Positions 32,515 through 41,520 of a stretch of 64,000 nt of DNA are shown here, in pieces (position 1 is the first letter of the stretch; each line of letters opens with the position of its first letter). Made by a program: the position numbers and the translations under genes. The stretch comes from Pseudonocardia humida (GTDB lineage: Bacteria; Actinomycetota; Actinomycetes; Mycobacteriales; Pseudonocardiaceae). The stretch spans positions 62,001 through 126,000 of the forward strand of contig NZ_JAGSOV010000041.1 in the NCBI RefSeq assembly GCF_023898865.1. Direction: 5' to 3'. The notes beneath the pieces are model-generated. The model did not search any database. It worked only from the letters and a program-made list of their open reading frames with translations, and was not told the DNA's origin.

Positions 32515-34022
32515 TCGAGAGGGTGGTGGCGGCCATCGACCAGGGCACGACCTCGACGCGGTGCCTGCTGTTCAACCGGGCCGGCCGGATGCTGGCGGTG
32601 GCCCAGCGCGAGCACCGCCAGCACTACCCGCAGCCCGGTCGCGTCGAGCACGACGCCGCCGAGATCTGGCGCAACGTCATGCGGGTGGTCCCGGCCGCGC
32701 TGCGCCGGGCGGGGCTGGAGCCGCGCAACATCGTCGGGCTGGGCATCGCCAACCAGCGCGAGACCAGCGTCATCTGGAACCGGCACACCGGCACCCCCCT
32801 GGCCAGGGCGATCACCTGGCAGGACACCCGCACAGACGGCATCGTCGCGCGGCTGGTCGACGGCGGCCACAGCCCGATGATCAAGCAGATCTGCGGGCTG
32901 GCCCCGGCCACCTACTTCGCCGGACCGCGGCTGCAGTGGCTGCTCGACCACGTGCCGGGAGCGCGGGCCGGCGCCGAGGCCGGCGACGTGCTGTTCGGCA
33001 CGATGGAGACCTGGCTGATCTGGTGGCTCACCGGCGGCCCCGACGGCGGTCGGCACGTCACCGACGTCACCAACGCCAGCCGCACCATGCTGATGGACGT
33101 CTCGACGCTGAGCTGGTCGCCGAAGCTGCTGGAGCTGCTCGGCGTCCCGGCCCGGATGCTCCCGGAGATCCGCTCCAACTCCGAGGTCTACGGCCAGTGC
33201 ACGACGATGCTGCCGGGCGTGCCCGTGGCCGGCGCGCTCGGCGACCAGCAGGCCGCGCTGGTCGGGCAGGCCTGCTTTTCGCCGGGCGAGGTGAAGTGCA
33301 CCTACGGCACCGGGGCGTTCCTGCTGATGAACACCGGCTCGCGGCTGGCCGAGTCGGCGCACGGGCTGATCCCGACGGTGGGCTACCTGTTCGGCGAGCG
33401 CCCGGTGTACGCCCTGGAGGGCGCGATCGCGATGACCGGCTCGCTGGTGCAGTGGTTCCGCGACTCGCTCGGCATGATCCGCACAGCGGCCCAGATCGAG
33501 ACGCTGGCCACCAGCGTCCCCGACAACGGCGGCTGCTACATCGTGCCCGCCTTCTCCGGGCTCTACTCGCCGCGCTGGCACCCGGAGGCGCGGGGGGTGA
33601 TGGTCGGGCTGACCTCGTTCATCAACCGCGGGCACCTGGCCCGCGCGGTGCTGGAGGCCACCGGCTGGCAGACCCGCGAGGTCGTCGACGCCATGAACGC
33701 CGACTCCGGGGTGACCGTGAGCAGGCTCAAGGTCGACGGCGGCATGACCGCCAACCACGTGCTCATGCAGTTCGTCGCCGACGTCCTGGACGTACCGGTG
33801 GAGCGGCCGCTCGGGTCGGAGGCGGTGTCGCTGGGCGCGGCGTACGCGGCCGGGCTGGCCGTGGGCTACTGGTCGGACGTGGAGGTGCTGCGGGCCAACT
33901 GGCACCGGGCGGCGGCCTGGGAGCCGGCGATGGACCCGGCGCTGCGCGAGCGCGAGCGCGGGAACTGGGGGCGCGCGGTCAACCGGAGCTACGGCTGGGT
34001 CCAGTCGCCCTCGCCCGACTGA
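32511..34022 (+). CDS. glpK: Glycerol kinase 2
   Basis: 503 residues from GTG at 32511, translationally coupled to the IclR gene. Same FGGY motifs as copy 1: AAIDQGTTSTRCLLF, GIANQRETSVIWNRHTG, GALGDQQAALVGQACFSPG, CTYGTGAFLLMNTG, LKVDGGMTANHVLMQFVADV. Diverged enough to be an old duplication or separate acquisition. It may set inducer (glycerol 3-phosphate) levels for the regulator beside it, or use another polyol. Confidence 0.93.
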   Translation: MIERVVAAIDQGTTSTRCLLFNRAGRMLAVAQREHRQHYPQPGRVEHDAAEIWRNVMRVVPAALRRAGLEPRNIVGLGIANQRETSVIWNRHTGTPLARAITWQDTRTDGIVARLVDGGHSPMIKQICGLAPATYFAGPRLQWLLDHVPGARAGAEAGDVLFGTMETWLIWWLTGGPDGGRHVTDVTNASRTMLMDVSTLSWSPKLLELLGVPARMLPEIRSNSEVYGQCTTMLPGVPVAGALGDQQAALVGQACFSPGEVKCTYGTGAFLLMNTGSRLAESAHGLIPTVGYLFGERPVYALEGAIAMTGSLVQWFRDSLGMIRTAAQIETLATSVPDNGGCYIVPAFSGLYSPRWHPEARGVMVGLTSFINRGHLARAVLEATGWQTREVVDAMNADSGVTVSRLKVDGGMTANHVLMQFVADVLDVPVERPLGSEAVSLGAAYAAGLAVGYWSDVEVLRANWHRAAAWEPAMDPALRERERGNWGRAVNRSYGWVQSPSPD

Positions 34023-34085
34023 CCCCCCTGCTCACCGGTCCTCTCCCTCCCCCTCCTTCGCCGCCTCCTCCGCCGCGGGGTTCAC

Positions 34086-34128
34086 GAAAGCCACGATGCT
34101 GCCCTCTCAGGGCAGCATCGTGGCTTTC
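34086..34128. terminator. Bidirectional hairpin terminator
   Basis: An exact 20-bp inverted repeat (34086-34105 and 34109-34128) with a CTC loop, between the convergent glpK2 and HAD phosphatase genes. The arm begins GAAAGCC, so the opposite end runs GGCTTTC. The last seven codons and stop of the phosphatase lie inside it. Confidence 0.75.
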
Positions 34129-34802
34129 CTGAACCGGACCGAGCCCGACGCGCGCCAGGAGAGCAGGGCCTCGGCGAGCGCGTCGACGTCGGCGACGACG
34201 AGTGCGGCGTCGGCGAGCTCCTCGGGGGAGGTGGCGTAGCCCCAGGACACACCGATCGTCGGCACGCCGTGCTCGGCGGCGCCCTCGACGTCGTGGTGGC
34301 GGTCGCCGACCATCACCACCGGGTCGCGGGCCGGGTCGAGGCCGAGACGTTCGAGCACCGAGCCGACGACCGGGCCCTTGCCGACCCGCCCCGCGACCGG
34401 GTCGGAGCCCCCGACCAGGGCGAAGTGCCGGGTCAGGCCGAGCCCGTCGACGATCTCGGCGGCCAGCCGTTCGGGCTTGGCGGTGGCGAGCGCGAGGCGG
34501 AACCCGGAGAGGCGGTCGAGCAGGTCGGTGATGCCGGGGTAGAGCGGCGTGTTGGTGGCGGCCACGGCGCCGTAGGACGAGCGGTAGGCGGTGACGGTCG
34601 CGGCGACCTGCTCGTCGGTGAGGCCCAGCTCCGGCAGCGCGTACTCGAACGGCGGCCCGACCAGCGGCAGCAGCTGCGCGGGGGTGAAGACCGGGCCGCC
34701 CGCCCCGGCGATCGCCGCGGCCAGGTGCTCGGTGATCAGCGCGGCCGAGTCGGTGAGGGTGCCGTCGAGGTCGAGCAGGACGGTGGGGAGGGCGTCGGTC
34801 AC
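34107..34802 (-). CDS. HAD-family hydrolase (phosphoglycolate phosphatase-like)
   Basis: 231 residues from GTG at 34802, with TAGGCT upstream (leaderless pattern). HAD motifs: LLDLDGTLTDSA (nucleophile Asp about residue 11), LATAKPERL (motif II Thr), KGPVVGSVLERLG and VMVGDRHHDVEGA (motif IV). The cap insertion fits the PGP/Gph subfamily. The C-terminal residues come from the terminator hairpin. Confidence 0.88.
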   Translation of the reverse strand: MTDALPTVLLDLDGTLTDSAALITEHLAAAIAGAGGPVFTPAQLLPLVGPPFEYALPELGLTDEQVAATVTAYRSSYGAVAATNTPLYPGITDLLDRLSGFRLALATAKPERLAAEIVDGLGLTRHFALVGGSDPVAGRVGKGPVVGSVLERLGLDPARDPVVMVGDRHHDVEGAAEHGVPTIGVSWGYATSPEELADAALVVADVDALAEALLSWRASGSVRFRKATMLP

Positions 34803-34876
34803 TGATCCGAGCCTACGTCGTGGCGCCGCCCACCACCCCCGCATTGGCGGCCGGTGGCCGCGTGCGGTAGGTCTGC

Positions 34877-36040
34877 GTGGTGCACGACACACGACTGAAC
34901 CGGGCGGTCGTCCGGGTGGCGATGGTGGTCGAGGACGGGTTGCGACTGGTCCTGCTGGGGCTGTTGCGCCTGCGCGGCAAGCACCATCCGACGATCGTGC
35001 CGTTCATCGGGCAGGGCAGCCCGCAGCGCGTCCGCGTGCACGCCCGGGTGCTGTTCGGTCGTCGCGAGGCCGACGCCCCCGCCACCGGGGTGCCGGGAGC
35101 GGCGGCGCCGACCGCGCGGTCGCGGCGGGCGATCCTGCGGGCCAGCCTGGCGCGCTTCCTGACCGTCGAGGTGGGGGGCGCGCGGGTGCGCGTGAGCGTC
35201 GCCGGGCAGGTGATCGGGGCCAGGGCCGACCGCGAGGGCTACCTCGACGTCGCCGTCGACCTCGACGAGCCGCTGGTCCCCGGCTGGCAGGACGTCGAGC
35301 TGGCGCTGCCCGACGGCACCGCCGTCGTCGCCAAGGTCGTGGTCGTCGACCCCGAGGCCCGGATCGGGCTGGTCAGCGACGTCGACGACACCATCCTGGA
35401 GACCGGCATCGGGCGCGGGATGGCGTTCATCCGGGCCGCGCTGCTGACCGAGGTCCACAACCGCAGCCCGCTGCCCGGGGCCGCCGCGCTCTACAACGCG
35501 TTCTGCGAACGGCCGGGCGAGCCGGTCCGGCCGGTGTTCTACGTGTCCACCAGTCCGTGGAACCTGCACGAGATGCTGCTGGAGTTCATCGCCCTGCGGA
35601 AGTTCCCGCTGGGCCCCCTCCAGCTGACCGACTGGGGCCCCTCGCGGGCGGGGCTGCTGCGGATCAGCGCCACCGCCCACAAGACGAGCCTGGTGCGCCG
35701 GATGCTCGCCGAGCACCCCCTGCTGCGCCTGGTGCTCATCGGCGACAGCGGCCAGCTCGACCCGGAGATCTACGCCGCGCTGGCCCACGAGAACCCCGAC
35801 CGGATCGCCGCGGTCTACATCCGGCGCACCGCGCACGACGCGCCCTCGCGCACCGCCCAGGTCGACGAGCTGGCCGCCGAGGTCACCGCGGCCGGGGTGC
35901 CGATGCTGGCCGCGAACGACAGCGTGGAGATCGCCGCGCACGCCGTGGCGCTGGGCCTGCTCGACGCGGCCGCGCTGCCCGAGGTGCGCGAGGGCGTGCG
36001 CGCGGCGGCCCGGGAGCGGATGGTGCTGCTCAAGGGCTGA
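34877..36040 (+). CDS. App1-family phosphatidate phosphatase-like protein
   Basis: 387 residues. The DUF2183 HAD-like core is visible: IGLVSDVDDTILETGIGRG (DxDxT motif, about residue 172), FYVSTSPWNLHEML, and LVLIGDSGQLDPEIYA. The N-terminal beta-rich half (RVRVSVAGQVIGARADREGY) is typical of bacterial App1-like proteins. The yeast relative dephosphorylates phosphatidate; the bacterial role is unproven. GTG 34880 is an alternative start. Confidence 0.85.
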   Translation: MVHDTRLNRAVVRVAMVVEDGLRLVLLGLLRLRGKHHPTIVPFIGQGSPQRVRVHARVLFGRREADAPATGVPGAAAPTARSRRAILRASLARFLTVEVGGARVRVSVAGQVIGARADREGYLDVAVDLDEPLVPGWQDVELALPDGTAVVAKVVVVDPEARIGLVSDVDDTILETGIGRGMAFIRAALLTEVHNRSPLPGAAALYNAFCERPGEPVRPVFYVSTSPWNLHEMLLEFIALRKFPLGPLQLTDWGPSRAGLLRISATAHKTSLVRRMLAEHPLLRLVLIGDSGQLDPEIYAALAHENPDRIAAVYIRRTAHDAPSRTAQVDELAAEVTAAGVPMLAANDSVEIAAHAVALGLLDAAALPEVREGVRAAARERMVLLKG

Positions 36041-36046
36041 CCTCGC

Positions 36047-36247
36047 TCACGACCTCGGGAAGTCCCCGGCGCGGATCCCGGTGAGGAACGCGGTCCAGGC
36101 GGCGGGGTAGCGGTGGGCGGCGAGGGCGCGGTTCTTGGTGTCGCGCACGGCGGTGCCGCCGTCGGGCAGGAACGCCACCTCGACGCAGCTCTCGCCGTTG
36201 CCTCCGCTGAAAGTGCTGGTGCGCCAGTCGAGATCGTCGGTGTGCAC
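36047..36247 (-). CDS. DUF397 domain protein
   Basis: 66 residues from GTG at 36247 after a well-spaced GGAGG; a very long open frame upstream is spurious. DLDWRTSTFSGGNGESCVEV and TAVRDTKNR are family hallmarks, and the C-terminus WTAFLTGIRAGDF nearly repeats the copy at 25331. Its partner XRE regulator immediately upstream is truncated. Confidence 0.85.
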   Translation of the reverse strand: MHTDDLDWRTSTFSGGNGESCVEVAFLPDGGTAVRDTKNRALAAHRYPAAWTAFLTGIRAGDFPRS

Positions 36248-36288
36248 GGGTTGCCTCCGGGGCTGGATCTGCCCGGCCACCCGCTCGA

Positions 36289-36588
36289 TCAGGGCCTGCG
36301 ATGCGGCCGGGTCCAGCGCGACCGCCACCACCCGTGCCTGCGGGTCTCGACGGCCAGGGCCATCAGCTCGGTCCACTCGTCGCCGCCGACCCCGTACAGG
36401 TCGAGCATGCTCTTGAAACCGTGGACGTCGACGGGCTGCTGCCCGGTCTCGATCCGGTGCAGCTTGCTCCCCGACCAGTACAGCGGCGCTGCGGCCGAAT
36501 CCAGGGGCAGCCCGGCCCGCTCGCGCAGCACCCGCAGTCGCCGGGCGAGCATGCGCCGCCGCACCACCGAGCCCGTTCGAGTGCCCAT
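36289..36588 (-). pseudogene. XRE-family regulator, sensor domain deleted
   Basis: From ATG 36588 (after GGAGGGG) the HTH is intact: LRVLRERAGLPLDSAAAPLY, SGSKLHRIETGQQPVDVHGF, MLDLYGVGGDEWTELMALAV. The frame then ends after RRHGWWR with 99 residues in all, while family members run near 280. A sequence like the normal C-terminus (DPAASQALIERVAGQIQP) lies just downstream in another frame, so about 180 codons are missing. Binding to DNA may survive; sensing cannot. Confidence 0.65.
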
Positions 36589-36715
36589 GCGCCCCTCCGC
36601 GTCCAGCCGGTGGCCGATCGTGACATCGGGAAGGGCGGATCCGGGATTCCCACGCCCGGGACCCCGCCGGCGGAAATCGACGGCCCGATCCCGGCGCCCG
36701 CGGCAGGATCCGGGC

Positions 36716-37573
36716 ATGGACGCGGGGCCGGCCGTTCAGCGCGCGCTGCGCCACGTGGCCCGGCTCTCGGCCGGTCCGCCGATCGACCCGCGGTCGCGGG
36801 TCACCGTCAACTTCCACCCCGACCGCCCCACCCGCGACGGCCTGCTCGTCGTCGAGGCGCTGGCCCGCGACGGCGTCTACCGCAGCCAGTTCGTCACCGG
36901 CACCAGCAACGGCGGCCTGACCGCCCACCCCGGCGGTGACCGCTGGGTGTGGGAGCAGCGGCTGTTCGGCGGCGCCTACGACGACGAGCCCGTCGAGCTG
37001 CGCCCGGTCTACGGAACGCTGGACTTCCGCGCCGACCCGGCGGGCGGAGCGCCGAGGTTCGGCTCGGCGCACCTGCGGCTGGGTGCCGCCGTGCTGCGCC
37101 GCACGACGTTCTGCCACCCCGACAGCGTCTTCGCCCCGACCGACTTCGGCGTCGCCGAGCGGATGGGGTTGGTCGCCCTGGCCGAGGCGCGCAGGCCGCA
37201 GGACCCCCTCGACGACTACATCGAGGCCCACGTGCACGGACCGGTGCGCCTGGACCGCGACGTCGAGGCGATCGTGCTGGACCCCGCCCACCGCGGCACG
37301 GCCGTCGAGGCGGCGGCGGCGCGGCTGGGCTGCCCGGTGCGGTGGCACCCCGGCTTCCGCCTCACCGTCGCCGAGCTGCGCCGCCACCCCGACTACCGCG
37401 GCCCGCAGCACACGGCGCTGGAGGCGGAGCTGGCGGTGGACGGCGTGCTCGACCCGCGGATCCTCGGCGCCGCGTGGCGCTCGGGGCGCCACGACGCCCA
37501 GGACCTCAAGCGCGTGTGGCACCTGCTCGCCCGCTTCGGCCGCCCCGGCCGGCGGGGAAACGGTCTACGGTGA
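36716..37573 (+). CDS. DUF3626 family protein
   Basis: 285 residues from ATG at 36716. Strong family blocks: SRVTVNFHPDRPTRDGLLVV, DGVYRSQFVTGTSNGGLTAH, RLFGGAYDDEPVELRPVYGT and PRFGSAHLRLGAAVLRRTTF. DUF3626 proteins share features with ADP-ribosyltransferase-fold toxins, but no function is established. It is preceded by the damaged XRE locus on the opposite strand. Confidence 0.88.
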   Translation: MDAGPAVQRALRHVARLSAGPPIDPRSRVTVNFHPDRPTRDGLLVVEALARDGVYRSQFVTGTSNGGLTAHPGGDRWVWEQRLFGGAYDDEPVELRPVYGTLDFRADPAGGAPRFGSAHLRLGAAVLRRTTFCHPDSVFAPTDFGVAERMGLVALAEARRPQDPLDDYIEAHVHGPVRLDRDVEAIVLDPAHRGTAVEAAAARLGCPVRWHPGFRLTVAELRRHPDYRGPQHTALEAELAVDGVLDPRILGAAWRSGRHDAQDLKRVWHLLARFGRPGRRGNGLR

Positions 37574-37577
37574 CCGC

Positions 37578-38435
37578 GTGGAGCCCGAGGACGCCGGTCG
37601 GATCGCACGCGGGCTCGAACCGCTGCACGGGATGACCTACTTCGCGCCGGAGACCGAGCAGCACCTGACCGGCGTCGGGCTCAAGCCCGGTCGGATGAGC
37701 TACTTCGCGGGGCGCTCGGCGCCGATGGGCGCGGTCGGGTCCGCCGTGGTCGCGGCCGCCTTCTACAACTTCAACCCCGCCCTGGTGGGGAGGTCGATCC
37801 CGGCGGCGTGGTCGCTGGCCGACCCGAGCGACGTGGTGGCCGCCCGGTTCGCCTCCGTCGACGCCGCGCTGCGGCGCATGCTCGGCGACGAGGTGCTGAC
37901 CTCCCCGGAGGTGGCCGAGGCGGCGGGCCTGGCCCGGCGGGCCGCCGAGGCCGCCCGCCCGGAGGGGCGCCCGCTCGCCGCCGCGCACCTGTCCGTCGAG
38001 TGGCCCACCGAGCCGCACCTGGTGCTCTGGCACGCGCTGTCGATCCTGCGGGAGCACCGCGGCGACGGGCACATCGCGCTGCTGGTCGACGCCGGGCTGA
38101 CCGGCATCGAGGCCATCGTCACCCACGTGGCCAGCGGCAAGGGGTTCCTGCTGGCGTTCGCGCAGGCCAGCCGGGGCTGGTCGGAGGACGAGTGGGGTGC
38201 GGCGGTGGCCGGGCTGACCGAGCGAGGGCTGCTCGACGACCAGGGCGCGCTGACCGCCCAGGGCGCCGACCTGCGCAACCGGATCGAAGCCGATACCAAC
38301 CGGGTGGGTTTCGGGCCGTGGGCCCACCTCGGGGCCGACGGCGCCGCCCGGCTCGGTGAGCTCGGCGGGACGGTGGTGCGGGCGCTGCTCGCGGCCGGGT
38401 GCTTCCCGCCGGAGGTCTTCCCCGCCCGCCGCTGA
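37578..38435 (+). CDS. SCO6745 family protein
   Basis: 285 residues from GTG at 37578, with TACGGT upstream that suggests a separate leaderless start only four bases after DUF3626 ends. GLEPLHGMTYFAPETEQHL, SYFAGRSAPMGAVGSAVVAA and FYNFNPALVGRSIPAAWSL are typical of the actinobacterial SCO6745 group; a C-terminal segment (WGAAVAGLTERGLLD) looks winged-helix-like. Function unknown. Confidence 0.85.
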   Translation: MEPEDAGRIARGLEPLHGMTYFAPETEQHLTGVGLKPGRMSYFAGRSAPMGAVGSAVVAAAFYNFNPALVGRSIPAAWSLADPSDVVAARFASVDAALRRMLGDEVLTSPEVAEAAGLARRAAEAARPEGRPLAAAHLSVEWPTEPHLVLWHALSILREHRGDGHIALLVDAGLTGIEAIVTHVASGKGFLLAFAQASRGWSEDEWGAAVAGLTERGLLDDQGALTAQGADLRNRIEADTNRVGFGPWAHLGADGAARLGELGGTVVRALLAAGCFPPEVFPARR

Positions 38436-38440
38436 GCGCC

Positions 38441-38459
38441 CGGCCGGGCTCCCCGGCCG
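38441..38459. terminator. Hairpin terminator candidate
   Basis: CGGCCGGG-CTC-CCCGGCCG, an exact 8-bp stem starting six bases after the SCO6745-type stop. A second hairpin, CCCCGCG-CCGC-CGCGGGG, follows at 38518-38535. No U-tract, as usual in high-GC actinobacteria. Confidence 0.5.
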
Positions 38460-38644
38460 TCAGTCCCGCCGTCGGGAGAGCCGCCGCGCACGCGATCAGG
38501 TCCGCGCTCCGCGATTGCCCCGCGCCGCCGCGGGGTGTTCGCTACCACTGCCGCGCGCGCTCGGAACCCGGTAGGAGGTGCGCCCCACTGGGTAAAGGGT
38601 CGGTAATACTCTTCCCAGGGATGTGACGGCGAGACGGAGGAACG

Positions 38645-39661
38645 GTGCTGGAGATCAGTGGGCTCACCTGGGGGGTGACCATCGCCCTGATCGTGGGTCT
38701 GCTGGCCCTCGATCTGGTGCTCGCCGCAGTGCGGCCCCATCGCGTCGGGTTCGGCGAGGCGACGGCGTGGTCGGTGTTCTACATCGCCGTGGCGATCGGG
38801 TTCGGCGTCTGGTTCGCCATGGCCTACGGCGGTGGCGCCGGGACCGAGTACTTCGCCGGCTACATCGTCGAGAAGAGCCTCTCGGTCGACAACCTGTTCG
38901 TCTTCGTGATCATCATGACCACGTTCGCCGTGCCCGAGGAGCACCAGCACAAGGTGCTGACCTTCGGCATCGTGCTGGCGCTGATCATGCGGGCGATCTT
39001 CATCGCGGTCGGCGCCACGCTGCTGGCGCTGTTCTCGTTCATGTTCCTGCTGTTCGGGCTGCTGCTCGTCTACACCGCGATCCAGCTGTTCCGCCACCGC
39101 GACGAGGACCCCGACGTCGAGGACAACGTCGTGGTGAAGACCGCGCGGCGCGTCCTGCCGGTCACCGAGGAGTACGACGGCGGCAAGATCTTCACCCGCG
39201 TCGACGGCCGCCGGATGGTGACCCCGTTGCTGATCGTGCTGGTCGCCATCGGCGGCATCGACCTGCTGTTCGCGCTCGACTCGATCCCCGCCGTGTTCGG
39301 GGTGACCGAGGAGCCGTTCATCGTCTTCGCCGCGAACGCCTTCGCCCTGCTCGGCCTGCGCGCACTGTTCTTCCTGGTGAAGGGCCTGCTCGACCGGCTG
39401 GTCTACCTGTCGACCGGGCTGTCGATCATCCTGGCGTTCATCGGCGTCAAGCTGATCCTGCACTGGCTGCACGTCGACATCTCCGAGTCGGTGCCGGAGA
39501 TCTCCACGCCGGTCAGCCTGGGCGTGATCATGGTGGTGCTGGTCGTGGTCACGGTGGCGAGCCTGATCAAGACCCGCAACGACCCGACCGCGAAGGCGCA
39601 CGCCGGTTCGCTGCGGGCCAGCAAGCCCGCCGACCAGCGCTCGGAGCGCGGCGGCTCCTGA
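38645..39661 (+). CDS. TerC family integral membrane protein
   Basis: 338 residues from GTG after GGAGG. Nine or so membrane segments with the TerC hallmarks EKSLSVDNLFVFVIIMTTF and GGIDLLFALDSIPAVFGVTE, each with conserved acidic residues in the membrane. The family exports or handles metal ions (manganese relatives Alx/MeeY) and is linked to tellurite resistance. The C-terminal cytoplasmic tail is charged. Confidence 0.92.
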   Translation: MLEISGLTWGVTIALIVGLLALDLVLAAVRPHRVGFGEATAWSVFYIAVAIGFGVWFAMAYGGGAGTEYFAGYIVEKSLSVDNLFVFVIIMTTFAVPEEHQHKVLTFGIVLALIMRAIFIAVGATLLALFSFMFLLFGLLLVYTAIQLFRHRDEDPDVEDNVVVKTARRVLPVTEEYDGGKIFTRVDGRRMVTPLLIVLVAIGGIDLLFALDSIPAVFGVTEEPFIVFAANAFALLGLRALFFLVKGLLDRLVYLSTGLSIILAFIGVKLILHWLHVDISESVPEISTPVSLGVIMVVLVVVTVASLIKTRNDPTAKAHAGSLRASKPADQRSERGGS

Positions 39662-39664
39662 GCC

Positions 39665-39985
39665 TCAGCGCAGGCCGGGCCCGCCCAGCGGGGTGAGGTC
39701 GACCAGCTCGGGCGGCCCGGCCAGCAGCTCCAGCACCTCGCCGATGCCGACCTCGCCGAGGTCGGCGGACAGCGCCCGGTCGGAGGCCTCGGCATCGGCC
39801 CAGACCTCGGTCACCCAGACCGTGTCGGGCTCGTCCGCCGAGGCGTTGATCACGTACATCTCGCAGCCCGGGGCGGCGCGCAGGCCATCGGCCACCCGCA
39901 GCAGCGTGGCGGCCAGCGCCGCGCCCTGCCCCGGGTGGGCGACCATCCGCACGTAGCGCCCGACCCGCTTGTTCGACCCGTTCAC
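39665..39985 (-). CDS. Antibiotic biosynthesis monooxygenase-domain protein
   Basis: 106 residues. YVRMVAHPGQGAALAATLLR, GCEMYVINASADEPDTVWVT, EVWADAEASDRAL make the ferredoxin-like ABM fold, close to putative quinol monooxygenases (YgiN type). The GTG start at 39985 gives a slightly long N-terminus; Met at about residue 14 is an alternative. Confidence 0.8.
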   Translation of the reverse strand: MNGSNKRVGRYVRMVAHPGQGAALAATLLRVADGLRAAPGCEMYVINASADEPDTVWVTEVWADAEASDRALSADLGEVGIGEVLELLAGPPELVDLTPLGGPGLR

Positions 39986-40047
39986 GGAGCCCTGCTGGAT
40001 GTCATCGCCGCCACCGTAGTGGGCCCCGGCGGGGGCCCCGCGCCCGG

Positions 40048-41268
40048 TCAGATGCCGTAGGCCCAGATGGTGAGCGCGTAGCCGCCGAACCACGCCGAGC
40101 CCAGCGCCGCCGCCCCCAGCACCGCGACGGCGGTGCCGGTGCGCCGGCGCGCCAGCCCGAGCGCCACCGGCACCAGCAGCGCGAAGGCCGGCACGAGCAG
40201 GCGCAGCTTGGCGTTCATCAGGCCCTCGGTGCCCCACACGGTGAGCAGCGCGACCGCCCCGTACACCAGCAGCGGCCACGGCAGCCGCAGCCACGCCACC
40301 AGCCCGAGCAGCACCAGGCTGGCGACGAACGCGACCAGCGTGAGCACGTCGAACACCCGCTCGCCGCCGACCAGCACGGAGCCGAGGTACTCGGCGGTGG
40401 CGTCCCCGCCGTCGAAGTACCAGCCCCAGCCCTCGCGCTGGATCGCGAACCAGCCGTCGACGCGACCGGTGCGCACTGCCACGTACCCGAGGTAGCCCAG
40501 CAGGCCGGTGGCGGCCAGCAGGCCGCCCGCCCACGGGCGCCACCCGGGACGCCCGGCCCGGACGTCGGCCACGACGGCGACCAGCGCGGCCAGCCCGACC
40601 GCGGCCACCACGGCGGTGGCCGTCGGGCGGACGAGCCCGGCCGCCGCCGCGAAGGCCCCCGCCGGCAGCCACTGCCTGCGCAGCACGCCCACCAGCGCCC
40701 ACGCCGCCAGCGCGCTGAACAGCGCCTCGGTGTAGCTCATCGACAGCACGACGGCCATCGGCGTGGCCGCGAACAACCCCGCGAGCAGCAGGCCGGCGCG
40801 CCGCGAGCCGCCCGGGACCAGCTCGCCGATGCGGGTCAGCGCGTAGGCCGCCGCGACCCCCGAGCCGAGCGAGACCAGCAGCCCCGCCGCCTCGAAGGAG
40901 CCGAACGTCAGCCACGAGACGATCGAGACCAGCGCGGGGTAGCCGGGGAAGAAGCCCAGCGGCGTCAGCTCGGTGCGGTTGCCGAACGCGTCCAGGTGGT
41001 CGGGCGGCAGACCCGCGTAGCCGTGCTCGGCGAGGGCGAGCAGCCAGGCGCCGTCCCAGGTGGTGAGTTCGCGCACGACGTCGGAGCCGACCCGCGCGGA
41101 CATCACAGCGAGTACCGCGACGCCCACCGCGCGGACGCCCAGGTAGACCAGGGCCGGGGTGAGCGCGCGCACGATGGCGCGCCGTCGGTCGGCCGCGCTG
41201 CCTGCCGATCGCGGGTCGTCGCGCGGCTCCCGTACCTGGTCACCGGCTGTCAGGTCGCTCGCGGTCAC
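40048..41268 (-). CDS. Membrane glycosyltransferase (mannosyltransferase-like)
   Basis: 406 residues with about ten membrane segments from GTG at 41268. Opening loop WDGAWLLALAEHGYAGLPP, then LGFFPGYPALV and MSYTEALFSALAAWAL, resembles PIG-V-type and other GT-C mannosyltransferases that use polyprenyl-phosphate-mannose; the Asp in the first loop (TWDGAW) is the likely catalytic base. Target unknown, possibly cell-wall glycan or glycoproteins. Confidence 0.8.
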   Translation of the reverse strand: MTASDLTAGDQVREPRDDPRSAGSAADRRRAIVRALTPALVYLGVRAVGVAVLAVMSARVGSDVVRELTTWDGAWLLALAEHGYAGLPPDHLDAFGNRTELTPLGFFPGYPALVSIVSWLTFGSFEAAGLLVSLGSGVAAAYALTRIGELVPGGSRRAGLLLAGLFAATPMAVVLSMSYTEALFSALAAWALVGVLRRQWLPAGAFAAAAGLVRPTATAVVAAVGLAALVAVVADVRAGRPGWRPWAGGLLAATGLLGYLGYVAVRTGRVDGWFAIQREGWGWYFDGGDATAEYLGSVLVGGERVFDVLTLVAFVASLVLLGLVAWLRLPWPLLVYGAVALLTVWGTEGLMNAKLRLLVPAFALLVPVALGLARRRTGTAVAVLGAAALGSAWFGGYALTIWAYGI

Positions 41269-41520
41269 GACCGGCGGCCGTTCGGGTCGCGGGGGGCGCC
41301 CTGATCGGGTGGCGGCACGCCGGTTACCGTAGCGCCCGGCGACGGGCCGCGGGTGATCACGGAACGTAGGCGGCTTCCCGCCGGAAAGCCCCCGACCCGT
41401 TGAACCGCAGGCTCCTCCGCGCCGTCTGGTGTGGGGAGGGAGCCCGACAGCAGGGGTGAAGGCGCACTCACCGGACGTGGCGGGGGCCTCATCGCTGAGT
41501 GGACACGAGGGGGAACGACT

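Noticed and set aside
38436..38644. Leader of the TerC gene as a yybP-ykoY (manganese) riboswitch.
   Set aside because: Only simple GC hairpins are visible; I could not recognise the conserved riboswitch core.
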